Source: Siphonodentalium dalli (Eukaryota > Mollusca > Scaphopoda > Gadilida > Siphonodentaliidae). Taken from it: a stretch of 64,000 nucleotides of DNA. This document shows, in pieces, positions 48,470 to 59,895 of this stretch (position 1 is the stretch's first letter; each line of letters opens with the position of its first letter). The position numbers and the translations under genes are program-made. The DNA lies in assembly GCA_032622095.1 (NCBI GenBank), contig CP136066.1, forward strand, positions 63,456,609 to 63,520,608, read 5' to 3'. Under the pieces are notes generated by a model. That model ran no database searches. It was not told where the DNA came from and worked only from the letters and a program-made list of their open reading frames with translations.

Positions 48470-48538
48470 GCCAATGCATTCTCTTATATATGCGAGTCGA
48501 CCATAGGTCGCCTCGCATATATAAGAGAATGCATTGGC
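48470..48538. repeat. 69-nt hairpin, copy 5, with (attataaaattgttaaagaatgt)n tail
   Basis: Identical in structure to copies 1 and 3 and preceded by 'ccaacagaacggccctgtg'. Downstream, 48541-48665 is a run of degenerate 30-35 bp AT-rich units, similar to the spacer at 45930-45998. Confidence 0.9.
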
Positions 48539-48732
48539 TTAACACATATTAGAAATGATAAAATTGTCAAAGAATGTAGAAAAATATTATAAAAATTGTT
48601 AAAAAATGTAAGAAAAAATTATAAAATTGTTAAAGAATGTAAGAAAAAATGGTAAAAAGTAATAAAAAAACAATAATCCGCCATAGGTTTATTGGAATCA
48701 GAAACCACTGATCCCCGGAAAGCAACTGACAA

Positions 48733-49353
48733 ACACTATCTGAACGCCGACACGTCAAAAAAATGACACTGTTTCATAAAATCGCAACCGGAAACGCCCC
48801 AAATTATTTACTAAAAGCCTTACCACAGAAAGTAGAAGATTCAACTGATTATAACTTGAGGAACGGTATCAACTTTATTCCCTTTCGAGCGGCACCAAGT
48901 TTCCGCGCAACATTTTTCCCGTCCTGTGTTAACGAGTGGAATCAATTAAAACCCGAGCAGAGGCGTTTAAAAACCGACCCTTTTAAAAATGATATTGAGG
49001 TGAAAATGCCAAGACCGCCAAGGTACTATAATACAGGTAAACGAACACTGAACATTCTTCATTGTAGAATCAGATGCTGCTGTAGCGATCTTAATCTCGA
49101 CAAATTAAATAACTATATAGCTTTATCTCCATCGTGTGCGTGTGGTAGCCCAATCGAAGATGCTTATCACTACTTCTTTGAATGTGTTCATTATACACAA
49201 ATAAGACAGAAACTATTCGATAATTTGATACAATTTGGTAATATAACCCTTGAAACCCTAGTAATAGGAAACCCCTTAATTAGTGACCGCGATAATACTG
49301 AAATGTTCTTGGCCGTTCATAAATACAATGCACTGTCAGAACGATTCTCGTGA
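48733..49353 (+). pseudogene. 5'-truncated LINE ORF2, C-terminal part
   Basis: A continuous frame reads LSERRHVKKMTLFHKIATGN, then YLLKALPQ, YNLRNGINFIPFRAAPSF, FFPSCVNEWNQLKPE, and ends with the Cys/His module ILHCRIRC, CACGSPIEDAYHYFFEC and a stop at 49351-49353. The order 'L-x-x-R-R-x-x-x-x-x-x-x-x-FYKI / YNLR / FF-x-S-x-x-x-WN-x-L / H-x-R-x-R / C-x-C-G-x-x-x-E-x-x-x-H-x-x-F-x-C' is that of the ORF2 C-terminus of CR1/L2/Jockey-group LINEs and parallels the larger element at 61602-64000. The RT and endonuclease domains are absent, as in ordinary 5' truncation. Confidence 0.85.
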
Positions 49354-49828
49354 ATCCAGTGGACTTGGATCAGTCTTACTACAAAACTTCTTACTTATTA
49401 TAAAACATAACACAAAACAAAATTACATACATGTATGGGAGTTACCCAATATACCATTTTCTTTGTTGCACTAATTGAAAAAAATAAATATATTTTTGTT
49501 TGTTTGTTTGCCGCTTTATACTTTGCTTAGTGAGGCACCGCCCGACCTGGCCACAACTCCCACCACACATCAGACAATTAATCCAGTACTTATCACGCCC
49601 GCCCCCTCAGTAACCAGTAGCCAAGATCTCACTGAATTTATATACCAAAGATATACTATATGCCATTGCAGATTATTGTCCTGCATACAACGCCCCGCCG
49701 TTGTTCAACCCGCTCTAATATAGTATACACATTATAAATACATTAACAATATATGTATATTTGCCTTGTCCATTCGGTCGGTGCCTCTCTAACCCCTGTT
49801 TGTTTATCTGGGAACGGGACAAATCTAA
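49354..49828. other. LINE 3' tail and unassigned sequence
   Basis: The tail up to about 49500 is AT-rich with (tttg)n. An open frame 49475-49723 with a hydrophobic start (NIFLFVCLPLYTLLS) has no support beyond being open and is not called. Confidence 0.4.
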
Positions 49829-51251
49829 GTGTCGGCACTTGTGCCCCAATCCCAATTGTTGTATGTAAAATCGACAGTCAAACAATTTCGTGACTTTAGA
49901 AGCACATCACGAGACCCAAAACCTGACTGTCATTCCCACATAACATTCCTATTAGACTATGTGAGTGCGTTTACAAAACAGCAAATAGTTGACACGTTCT
50001 TAATAGAAACACAAGAGAACAAAGATACTCTTGCATGGATGCGCGATAGAGTGTTCGCCGAAGCACAAAAAGTTCGAACATTCCCAAAACGTATGAAATG
50101 TGAATTAAAAGGAAGGCGAAATTCTAGTGTCGACACAATCCAAAGCAAATATGCCAAAGACATTTATTGGCTTCTTCTGTACATAGTGGACAAAAATATC
50201 AGTGTTATTAAAGACACTGTAAATTTCCAACGAAACACCAACTCTACCAATCACAACCTTCTTGACAATACCAACGAGTTGTTAAACAGCAGCACCATCG
50301 CCACCAACAACAACAACGTAAATGACAACAGAGACAACAACAACGCGCTGTCCGACACGGATAAGGAGCAATTGTATGAACCACTTATCTCCATTACTAG
50401 ATCCGAGTATCAACATATGATGAAAATATTAGCTGATATGCAAAAGGACATTTCCACCCTCAAAGCATCCTCTTCGAAACATGAAACAGTATACATCGAG
50501 GAAATACCCAGGATTAACTTGGAATCTACTTCGATGTTGACAAGGATAGTTTCGACTGAAGCAGCCATGTGTGATCTGGACACCGATCTACAGACGAACA
50601 AAATTACCCTTGAAGGAGTGCAAGATGATCGCCTAAATGGTGTAGCAAAACTTCGTTCCGATATGTCGCTCATGAAACAAGACATGAAAGAAGTGTTCAA
50701 CTTACTAAACTCGCTAACTACTAAAGCTAATAACAGTGCCAGTGCAGTTGGTTCATTTAAAACAGACTTTAAACGAGATAGGGATGCCTTCGCCAATTAT
50801 AAACGAGCTGTCACATCAATGGTCAAAGACTCATGTTCGACAATGGCAAAGGATGCATGCTCCGCATTGCTTGATAAAACTGCTGATAAACTGTTTGAAA
50901 TTCTCAACCAACGTATCAACGATGTTGCCCTTTGTATTACGCATGATTCTGATAGCGACGGGAATTCAACAACTGAACGGAAAATCATTCACGAATTGAG
51001 CAAAACGCCATCTACAGAGATATCTATGCTTTCTACCGAAACTACTGCGAAATCACGACACGAGCAAGCCATCAAAATCGATTGGTGCAAATAAGTATAA
51101 TGACAATAATAACATCGACGGCGACATCCGGGAGTCCAACGAATTCAGAAACGCCACACCTCGAAGAAGTGATGCCCAATGCAATGAGTCCTCCAGCAGT
51201 TTGGAGTCACATTCTGTTTTTAAAAACTATAACAATAACAACAACAACTAG
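49829..51251 (+). CDS. Unrecognised 421-codon ORF, possible LINE ORF1-like or coiled-coil protein
   Basis: A long frame runs from just after an in-frame TAA (49826-49828) to TAA 51092-51094. There is no ATG until about residue 69, so it may be an exon or have lost its start. Residues 1-130 are mostly helical (KSTVKQFRDFRS, HITFLLDYVSAFTKQQIVDT), residues 160-180 are Asn-rich, and residues about 195-330 have coiled-coil-like spacing. A last helical segment has repeated 'KDSCSTMAKDACSALLDKTA'. In the next frame the coding look continues from about 51090 (NKYNDNNNIDGDIRESNEF) to TAG 51249-51251, suggesting one frameshift. I recognise no family. The location between a LINE tail and a repeat, plus the coiled coil, fit a retrotransposon ORF1, but no RNA-binding motif or zinc knuckle is visible. 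Confidence 0.5.
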
Positions 51252-51313
51252 AATGCACTCAGAGAGATGCCAACGTGCGCAAAAATGTAATAACAAAAAT
51301 AATTTCGCTGTAT

Positions 51314-51735
51314 TTTACTTAATTTATTTTATTTAATTTAATTTAATGTTAGCAAAATAGACAATTACAATCTTCAATAATTTTATTTAGGGGATAAAAG
51401 TGTGGTGTTTTGTGATTTCGGAAAGGTACATGGCGAATATACTGTGGCAAATTTAGTTAATAGGCAACGGCGGGGGGTGGGGGCTTAATTCTGCACATTA
51501 TTGGTCAGAGTGATAGGGACTTGGCAACTTCAGGGGTCGGTGTGTATCTGCGGCCCTCCCCCAAACTTTTCAACAGCTGGAAATTTCGTAACATAAATAT
51601 GTTGAAATTGGTCTATTATGACTTTTTATTTTAAATTTAATGCGCTAGATAAAATATAGTCCCCCAATTACCATCGCTCTTATTGTTAAAAATACGGATA
51701 AACATGAAAAATTGCCACCTCAAATAGAAGTAATG
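51314..51735 (+). repeat. Dispersed repeat, copy 1 (copy 2 at 58939-59127)
   Basis: From 'attttacttaatttatt' through 'cttcaataattttatttagg' and again from 'actttttattttaaatttaa' to 'gccacctcaaatagaa' it matches 58939-59127. The inner 51394-51620 (with 'gtggtgttttgtgatttcgg', as in the foldback at 57675) is missing in copy 2, as if inserted here or deleted there. Confidence 0.75.
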
Positions 51736-53248
51736 TAGATCAATGTACATATATTGTATTTTTATGCTATCTTATGATTTACTGGCTACTGTCTGGTCAA
51801 TTACATCATTTTACATGACATAAAATGCGAACCTATATGCAAATCCATTTAACAGAATCAACATATCACTCTTTGCACTGATCTACACCACCGCAAATCA
51901 GGTATTCCCTAAATGTCCAGGTGATGTCAGGTGGGGGGGGGCGGAAAAAAACTGCAGACTGATCATTGACCCCACCCCCCCCCCCCCCAGAAAAATCAAA
52001 TCTACCCCAGCCGGCTGCAGCCGGACAACAACTCGGTTTGACCGGAAACCGAAAAAAACACCGGAGTGTATATCGCTAAGACTGAAGTTGAGGATTATCT
52101 CCCTTCTAAAATTACACAAAAAACACGTTGTTGATCTGTGTTGATCAGCGATTACAATCAAAATATAACCATAAAGGTTATTAAATAACAATCCTTCGTA
52201 CGTCCCTTGTATGCAATTGGTGTGTAATATTATTAATCGGCCCGCAACGACATCAATTTGAATATTTTGCGCGATTATTTGGTGTCAGTGAATTTAACAT
52301 TTGGGTTCCCCAACATTGGTCAAGTTTCCTGTTTGCATTTTATTATTTCTACGAAGGACAGAGGGCAAATGCATCAAAATACTGCTGGCAACATATTAGT
52401 TACTCACATCTATTGGGTGCACATCTATATTGATGGATTGTTGATGCCTTTGCACTCTGTCCTTCAACTATTCATAATAACATGTGAACAACCAGGAACT
52501 GTGCCATTTTAGAGATAATCACACAAGAAGTCACCAATTGTTTGAGAATCCTGGAGAATCACTAAGAATGTGGTTTTCTGTAGTTCACGGTGTCCATTTT
52601 TTTGTTTGGGTCATCCAACCACATTTATCGTTACGTTCATGATTTAACAGATGATGAGAATCCATAATGTTTTTATTTTTAATTTTAATTTTACGTTACT
52701 TTACTCACTCCTGCTCACTCTGCTTTTAATACTGATTAAACAATGTGAAGTCTGAAATTATTTATCATAAATTGTTACATTACAATTCACGAGAAGGTGC
52801 TTGGTAACTTAGTTTAAATTATTATGACTAAAATGGTCATTGTCTACCAGTAGAACGCCGATTTGTACCTAGTGATGTCATGACATGTACAAACATGTAT
52901 ATTGGTGATCGCAACGCTTTGTATGCACTTTAAAAAATGACAACTAGTCATTACCTCGACTTTGAAAAAGATGCAAATGAGATGAGTGAGATACCAGCAT
53001 ACAACTGTTTTCTGATATCATTGGAGGAGAAATTGTTTAATACATGGGATAGTTCTGCAGTAAAAATTTGCCAGATAAGCGATCGCAGGGTAGAATTCTG
53101 CATTCGACTGGTAGACACTGACATAGTCGGCATTATTAGGAGGGTTAATGGGGTCAATATCACATGTAAACGAAGACAGTGGTTATCCAAAATTGTTTTA
53201 TGTGGATTGTACTAATGTATATATGATTTGGATATTAAGGTTAATCCA
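51736..53248. other. Non-coding; one inverted repeat at 52352-52469
   Basis: Arms of about 25 nt (gaaggacagagggcaaatgc and tgcactctgtccttc) are separated by about 70 bp. C- and G-runs occur at about 51934 and 51970. The open frame 52937-53215 has no family signature. Confidence 0.45.
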
Positions 53249-56200
53249 TCTATATCTATATTTGCGAATGTCTGTCTGTATGTCTGTCTGTCTGTCTGTC
53301 TGTGTTCTATAGAAATTCACAGGGGACCATCTAGATGATGCCAAAGGGGTCTACTAGGAGTAGCTTTTTACGAGAAAGATAATGGTCGGGGTTAGAATTT
53401 TCTAAAGTGACGTCGTTGTTGTCAGGGGCAGAAAAGGGGGAGGGGCAGAAAAATAAATTGTCGCCGATTGCCACCAAACTTATATATAATAATCCCCATG
53501 ATATCAGGAATCTAATGGTGTGGTTTAAATATGGCAAAAGTCGCGCCGTTCGCGTCAGGGGTGCCCGGAAGGGGGAGGGGCAGAATTTTTTCTGTCGCCG
53601 ATTTCCACCAAACTTATATATAATCATCCCCATGATATGAAAAAACCCACGGTGTGGTTTAAAAGTGGCGTCGTTCGAGTCAGGGGTGCACGGAAGGGGA
53701 GAGGGGCACCAAAATTGAAAAACTAATTTTAGCGCCGATCTCCACCAAATTGATATATATTCTTCTTCATTATACAAGGAATCAAATTGTGCGCTTTAAC
53801 AACGCCAAATTGTTGTCTTTTTGTTGAGAGATTGGGAGGGGGTGGGCACTAAATTTGATAATAATTAGTTTAGTCGCCGATTGCCACCACACTTATACAA
53901 ATTCATCCCCATGGTATGAGGAGTCTAATGGTGTTGCTTATATATATCTGCCAAATGTGGCCTCATTCGAGTCAGGGTTGCATTGAAAGGGACAGGACAC
54001 CAAAATTGATGCACAATTTTTTTGCGCCAATTTCCACCAAATTGATACACGTTCTTATCCAAGATACGAGGAATCTAATCGTGTGATTTAAAGACGCCAT
54101 AGTGGCGCTGTTTGTTTGAGAGATGGGGGTGTGGATTGGCACCAAATTTGATAAAAACAATTGTTTAGTCGCCGATTATCACCAAACTTATAAACAATGA
54201 TCTCCATGATATCAGGAGTATAATCGTGTGGTTTAAGGATGTCATAATTTGGGCCATTCGAGTCAGTGATGTATAGAGATGAGAGGGACACAACAAATTA
54301 TATCTATATGTTTAGTGCCGATTTCCACCAGATTGATACATATTCTTCTCCGTGATACGAGGAATCTTATCGTGTCGTTTAGATACACCAAATTTGTGCC
54401 CTATGGGTGAGAGATATGGGGACCTTAAATTTGATACGAATTTGTATACTCGCCAATTTTCACCAATTTCATATATATGCATCTCTAATCTCTAATGAGT
54501 CTTAGTGTGTGCAGCCTGGGACTGAAATAGGGACGGGGGTCACCAAGACTGATACAAAATATTTTTAGTACTAATTACCATCAAATTCAGACACGTTCTT
54601 CTCAAATGATACAAGAAATAAAATCGTGCTGTCTGTCTGTCTGTCTTTCTGTCTGTCTGTGTGCGTTCTATATATAACTTTACGCGGTACAATCGAGATG
54701 GCACCAAGGCGTTCTAAGAGGGGTAACTGTTTACAAGGAAGATAACGGTGCGGGTAAAAATTTTCTAAAATGACGCTGTTGGTGTCAGGGGAAGAAAAGG
54801 GGGAGGTCGGCAAAATTAAAAATATATCGTGAAATAGTTTTGTCGCCGATTTCCACTAAACGAATACATAATCACCTTCGCAATATGGCGTTGTTCGAGT
54901 CAACGTTGCATCAACAATTGATTTAAAAAACTATTTCTAGCCCAGATTGCCACCAAATTGATATATTATTCTTCTCTATGATACGAGGAATATCATCGTG
55001 TGATTTAAAGACGTCATATTGTTGTCAGTTGGGTGAGAGATATGGGTCATAACTATTCTCAGAATTTGTTTAGTTGCTGAATACCACCAAACATATATAT
55101 AATCATCGCCAGTATATCATGCATCCATGACTGACAATGAGTCTAATGGGAATGGTTTAAATATGTCAAAAGAGGCAAACACTGGTACACATTTATTTGG
55201 CACCAATTTCCACCGAATTCATACACGTTTTTCTCTATTGATATACCATGAATTAAATCACATTTTGTGTCGTTTGCGTCGCGGATGGCGAGCGGATATG
55301 CACTATCATTGATAAGATTGCTATTCGCCTCTATCCACATATAAGTTATATACAGTCACCCAGGCCATCTCCATATCATTTTAAGTAGTTTTGGACGTTC
55401 ACATTTCTCAATCCCGACATATGGTTACCCACTTAAGTCACTTGAACAATTATATCTTCTTAACTGTCATATTTATATGGGAATAGCAATCAGGGCATTC
55501 ACAAAATGAGCTAGCAAAAAGAGATACATAGAAGAAGCATTAAACGTACATTTATCATTCTATTGAAGAGATACATATATTCGTGCAAACTGAGAGACCC
55601 CGAACCGTCAGAGGATTGCATATATATTATAACAAAATTGAGTCTGTTCCATTCAATACAGCTTCCACAAAAAAGTAACAATTTGTCAAGAGATATGGAA
55701 GGCCTGTTCAAAAATAGTGGTCACAGTGTGCAGTCAAATATGGTTTCTTCTGATATACAAGAAAACGTACAAAACGCATAAGACTATTCAGGATCCTCCC
55801 AATACTGCACATCTGACAAGTGTTTTGTAACAGACTCCTCGACTGACATAAACAACTCAAAATCTCGCTCTGTGCCTGGCACATGTAGCTAATATTTATG
55901 CGCATCAACATATCGTTTAAACTGAGAATATTTAGCCAATATATAGCACCATGAACAGAGGAGCACCTGGAAATTTCTGCATCTTCATGGAGATAGCCAG
56001 GTGTCCTCGAGAACTTAGTTCAACCCACTAAATTGATTGATACATCTCAATATTTAAAACCCAATTATCATCTTTTATCGAACTAATGTGTGCATGATGT
56101 TCATGTATCATATTATAACGTCTAATGTATACGCAGTTGTAAATAAATACATACTTCGTTATTGTTGGAACGGATTAATCGCGACAAACAGAATGACAAT

Positions 56201-56391
56201 TGACAAGGTGAGCCACTACTTATATCCCATGACTGTAATAATCGTGTTTTATGATGCTATTTGAATATACAATTTATGAGAAAACGTATAACACTTTTCA
56301 GCAAGAGCATTCTCTATCCCCAACAAATATCCACAGCATACAGAGGGTTTCTCATCGCATTAACCTGGGCAACGCCGGGTAACCCTGCTAG
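53249..56391 (+). mobile_element. Helitron-like element with internal minisatellite, + strand
   Basis: It starts A|TCTATATCTATATTTGCG followed by (tgtc)n, and ends with a hairpin (acctgggcaacgccgggt), then aaccctgCTAG|T at 56388-56391. A/T flanks without duplication, a TC start, a CTAG end and a 3' hairpin are canonical Helitron marks. The body holds about 15 diverged units of roughly 110-130 bp with 'gccgatttccaccaaactta', 'gatacgaggaatctaat' and 'gagtcaggggtgc'. The segment after the microsatellite recurs at about 54630 (tgtctgtc, then 'agatggcaccaaggcgttct'), making a higher-order duplication of about 1.36 kb. No helicase or Rep is encoded. Confidence 0.68.
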
Positions 56392-57382
56392 TATTCTATA
56401 AAATGAGAGAAAATTGAAGTTGTGAGTCTAAAAATACATATTTGGAAAAAAATTACATGCCAATTTTTTCCGACAACCCCCTAAATGAATAAGGAACAAA
56501 TTTACGTGTAAATTTTTGACGCCTAGGTACCCCCCCCCACCCCCCGGTACGTTGTGTCCCGCAGTTTCCCCCCCCCCCCCGGTGATGTATGCAAATTCAT
56601 GTGGTCTCAATATATCTAAGACGGTGTTTGTGATTTGAGATTGTGCCCCATAACTGGAATGTTAGTATGAAAAACCAAGTCACAAACCAACTGAGAAATA
56701 GGAGACAACGCGGATGTACACAAGTCACCAGATACAACACCTTAGATTGACCAAGTGGTAAAACTCGGGTAAATAAATGACTTTAAAATTTACTGGATAC
56801 CAGCAGACTTTGTTGGTAGTTGTTACAGATGCACAGTATCGACAACAGCTGAATACTCCCTACAGGGAACTTAAATTAAAAAGAGTTAAATAAATTTTAT
56901 ATTTTTAATTTGACATAACGGTTTAGTAAACATATAACTCAATAAACATTTGAATTATTAACGATATATATAAATATAATTTGGCACACGATTCTCGATC
57001 ACAAGTTTATGTTACAGTTTTACTATCAAAGACCATTCAATATATTTCCAATAGACTGATTATGCACATGTAAATATCAAATATTGGAAGGACATTTTAA
57101 AGATATTTCAGTAGATAAGATAATTATGCCTGACTCATCTTTCATTGCTGGAATACTGGTCGGGTGTGTGTATTTTTGGAGAAATCAGTTCATAATTAGG
57201 AGAATAAAAATGGAAATCCCGATTAATTGGGGATAATTTCCCGGGTCCCGGAAAATAATTTCAACCTTTCCCGGGTCCAGGTGGAATTCTGTTCCCGATT
57301 CCCGGAAAATAAAATCTGACGATCCCAACTCCCGAAAAATAAAAAGGGTCGATTCCGGTGTCCCGAAAATACCCCCCCCCCG
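56392..57382. other. Non-coding; C-runs and 'cccgg' word cluster
   Basis: PolyC runs occur at about 56527-56579. At 57235-57375 the words cccgggtcccgg, cccgattcccgg, cccgaaaata are iterated with a period of about 24-40 bp. No gene. Confidence 0.45.
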
Positions 57383-57590
57383 TATAACGTTGTGGTGTTT
57401 TGTATTTTCTGAAAATACATGTATACAGGGCGAATGTACTGACTGTCAATTTTCGACAAAAGCCACATCGCTGGTTTGTTTATATAGCAACGAGCTAGTA
57501 ACGGAAGTCAGTGCCAAGGGCGTCAACTCTATAATCTACTCCGTAACATCGCCGGCATGTACTGCGTAAGGGTGACGTCATGGAGTGAAA
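57383..57590 (+). repeat. 208-bp direct repeat, copy 1
   Basis: It begins tataacgttgtggtgttttg and ends gggtgacgtcatggagtgaaa. The copy at 59328-59535 has the same length and orientation, with only about ten substitutions. The two flank the endonuclease exon (58145-58882), one downstream and one in the preceding intron. Confidence 0.9.
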
Positions 57591-57674
57591 TCAGTAGGGT
57601 AACACCAACGTACGTACCTACGAATCTGACTGATCGCCATACTGTTGCGCGAGCGCACGTAATAATTTTATTTA

Positions 57675-57841
57675 GGGGATAACAGTGTGGTGTTTTGTGA
57701 TTTCGGAAGGTACATGGCGAATACACTGTGGCAAATTTAGTTAATGGGCGACGGCGGAGCCGGAGCCCATTAACGGGTATTTGCCACAGTATATTCGCCA
57801 TGTACCTTTCCGAAATCACAAAACACCACACTGTTATCCCC
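57675..57841. mobile_element. Foldback MITE, arms about 78 nt
   Basis: Left arm 'ggggataacagtgtggtgtt' to 'gttaatgggc' pairs with 'gcccattaacgggtatttgc' to 'aacaccacactgttatcccc' around a GC-rich centre (gacggcggagccg). The outer bases resemble the start of the 208-bp repeat and the insert at 51394, so these are one family. Confidence 0.88.
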
Positions 57842-58144
57842 ATTCTATTGCTCTTCGAACTTAAAAATGTTATTTAGACAAACAAATGGCTCGTAATTAT
57901 CAACTAAATGTGCGGCCATAGAAGTATAACTGGATTATTATCATGGCAGTAAAATATGCATATTCCATGGGAACACTATGGGAACAAACAAAACAGAGAA
58001 GGGGAAGGAATAAGGAAAACCCGCGTAACGTTGTCCAGCAACTAAGCTAGCGTAAAATATGCTAAGGCATCCACTGAGCTCTATCAGCCTACGTGATATG
58101 GCACCTCTCGGACACCTCTGTTCTCCACAGAATCCGGATCTTCT
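57842..58144. other. Downstream of the endonuclease exon; nothing recognised
   Basis: No feature supported. A clear poly(A) signal for the minus-strand gene is not obvious. Confidence 0.4.
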
Positions 58145-58882
58145 CTATTCTTCCACCATATGTCTACTGTTGCATAGTCCACTGTGACCATCGGTGTTAA
58201 GCAACAACATTACGAGATCATGGTCAGAATAGTACGTGTCTCGAACACAAGCAGAATAGTGGATGGTCGGGTCATTTGACTTGACATAGATATGGTCAAT
58301 GGATGAACCGTAATCTGTCGTAGCATCCACTACCAGCTGTTCGAACCCCAAATCTGTCAAAGCGGTCTTCTTCCCATCAGCAGCGTCTATATTAAAGTCG
58401 CCAACAATAATATTAGGCATATCCTTTGGAAGACATCCAGTGAGTTTGTCCACATACAAGGAAAAACCACTGATGGGAACATTTGGAGGCCTGTAGACAA
58501 CGGCGAGACAGAATAGTTTCCCGTCCAAGTCAATGGTGGCTATCGCATGGTCAATCCCATTTGCCTTAGCAACATCAATCGGCGTTATGATTCTGTGCGT
58601 TTGGATCATGACACCACCACCTGGTCCTACACTTCTGTCAGATCTTACAGTCTTCAGTGTAGTCGTCAATTGATGATGAAGGGCTAGGTGGGTCTCTGTG
58701 AATGCCATCACATCCATGTTATTCACGTCTGCATCAGCCTTGACGTCTTCTATGTGAGTCAGGTAGCCTCTGACGTTTAGCACACCAACTTTCAGACATC
58801 GACCACAGGTTGGCTGCATGACGGGCTGCATGCAACATTCTCCCCGAAGGCGTGCCATTTCATTTGCCACGTTTTCATCAGC
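58145..58882 (-). CDS. Helicase-endonuclease (Helentron-type), exon with EEP endonuclease domain
   Basis: The acceptor AACTTTTTTACAG|GCT lies at 58883/58882. The exon reads ADENVANEMARLRGECC and then an endonuclease/exonuclease/phosphatase fold. Motifs in order are LNVRGY (Asn), AFTETHL (catalytic Glu), AVVYRPPN, VGDFNIDA (Asp, Asn), SSIDHIYV (Asp/His) and YYSDHDLVML (final Asp-His). The stop is just before 58145. The open frame extends to an ATG at 58936, but those 18 codons are intronic by the splice signal. The entry phase (0) fits the exon at 59896-60029, whose end (FMGKKIK) plus ADENVANEMARLR matches the usual C-terminus of Helitron PIF1 helicases. The LINE-like endonuclease fused behind a PIF1 helicase is the Helentron/Helitron2 arrangement. 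All motifs are intact. Confidence 0.85.
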   Translation of the reverse strand, partial: ADENVANEMARLRGECCMQPVMQPTCGRCLKVGVLNVRGYLTHIEDVKADADVNNMDVMAFTETHLALHHQLTTTLKTVRSDRSVGPGGGVMIQTHRIITPIDVAKANGIDHAIATIDLDGKLFCLAVVYRPPNVPISGFSLYVDKLTGCLPKDMPNIIVGDFNIDAADGKKTALTDLGFEQLVVDATTDYGSSIDHIYVKSNDPTIHYSACVRDTYYSDHDLVMLLLNTDGHSGLCNSRHMVEE

Positions 58883-59895
58883 CTGTAAAAAAGTTATCAA
58901 GTAATTATTATCACATGCAGTTAATATTGTTTCCATTATTATTTTACTTAATTTATTAAATTTAATGTAATGTTAGCAAAAATCTTCAATAATTTTATTT
59001 AGGGGATAACTTTTTATTTTAAATTTAATGCGCTAGATAAAATATAGTCCCCCAATTACCATCGCTCTTATCGTTAAAAATACTGATAAACATGAAAAAT
59101 TGCCACCTCAAATAGAAATAAATATGCACAACTATTAGTTTTTGCATGTACCTGATGTCTTTTTCAGATGTTTACCACTTACAAATTGCGGTTTTGATTT
59201 TACCGCGATCTTGAATTGAAACAATGGGAAATTGTTTACTCAATGCGATGTATTTCATGCCGTGTCTGTCGCGGTTTCATGTCAAGAAATTTGGTCAAAT
59301 GATATCGAGACACTGACATTGGTGGGATATAACGGTGTGGTGTTTTGTATTTTCTGAAAGTACATGTATACAGGGCGAATGTACTGACTGTCAATTTTCG
59401 ATAAAAGCGGCGTCGCTGGTTTGTTTATATAGCAACGAGCTAGTAGCGGAAGTCAGTAGCAAGGGCGCCAACTCTATAATCTACTCTGTAATGTCACCGG
59501 CATGTACTGCGTAAGGGTGACGTCATGGAGTGAAACTGAACAGTGAGCGGGGCTGGATTGGGCATGGCCGAGATTAAGAATTCAGCTAACGGCAATATTG
59601 CTGCGAATATCTAACATTGAAGTGGTGAACCAGACTATACATTGCAACAGGTTATTGAATGAATAACCCCCCGCAAATATGTGGTGTTTCCGGGGGTATA
59701 TTGGCCCAAGTGCATTAGAATGGGTATTTAATTAAGTAACAAAATGCGAAAATGTGAATATATATAGAGTTGATTTTAAACTTAATAACCAATGTGTAGT
59801 AAAATCTATGTAGAAGTAGGGAAATTAACATTACTACATTATACAATAAGACATATCTTTTGGACAAAATTTTATACCAGAGATATGATTCCTAC
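58883..59895 (-). other. Intron of the helicase-endonuclease gene with repeats inside
   Basis: 1,013 bp containing the second copy of the dispersed repeat (58939-59127) and the second 208-bp repeat (59328-59535). The remaining 59540-59890 shows nothing recognisable. Confidence 0.7.
59328..59535 (+). repeat. 208-bp direct repeat, copy 2
   Basis: Matches 57383-57590 over its whole length; see that entry. Confidence 0.9.

Noticed and set aside
50410-50796. 128-codon minus-strand ORF
   Set aside because: Antisense shadow of the 421-codon ORF.
52937-53215. 92-codon ORF with ATG start
   Set aside because: Looks mildly protein-like but has no recognisable motif, splice partner or repeat copy; not enough support.
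53331-53777. 148-codon minus-strand ORF
   Set aside because: Translation of tandem units in the + strand Helitron-like element.
57529-57843. 104-codon minus-strand ORF
   Set aside because: Spans the 208-bp repeat and the foldback MITE; no protein family.
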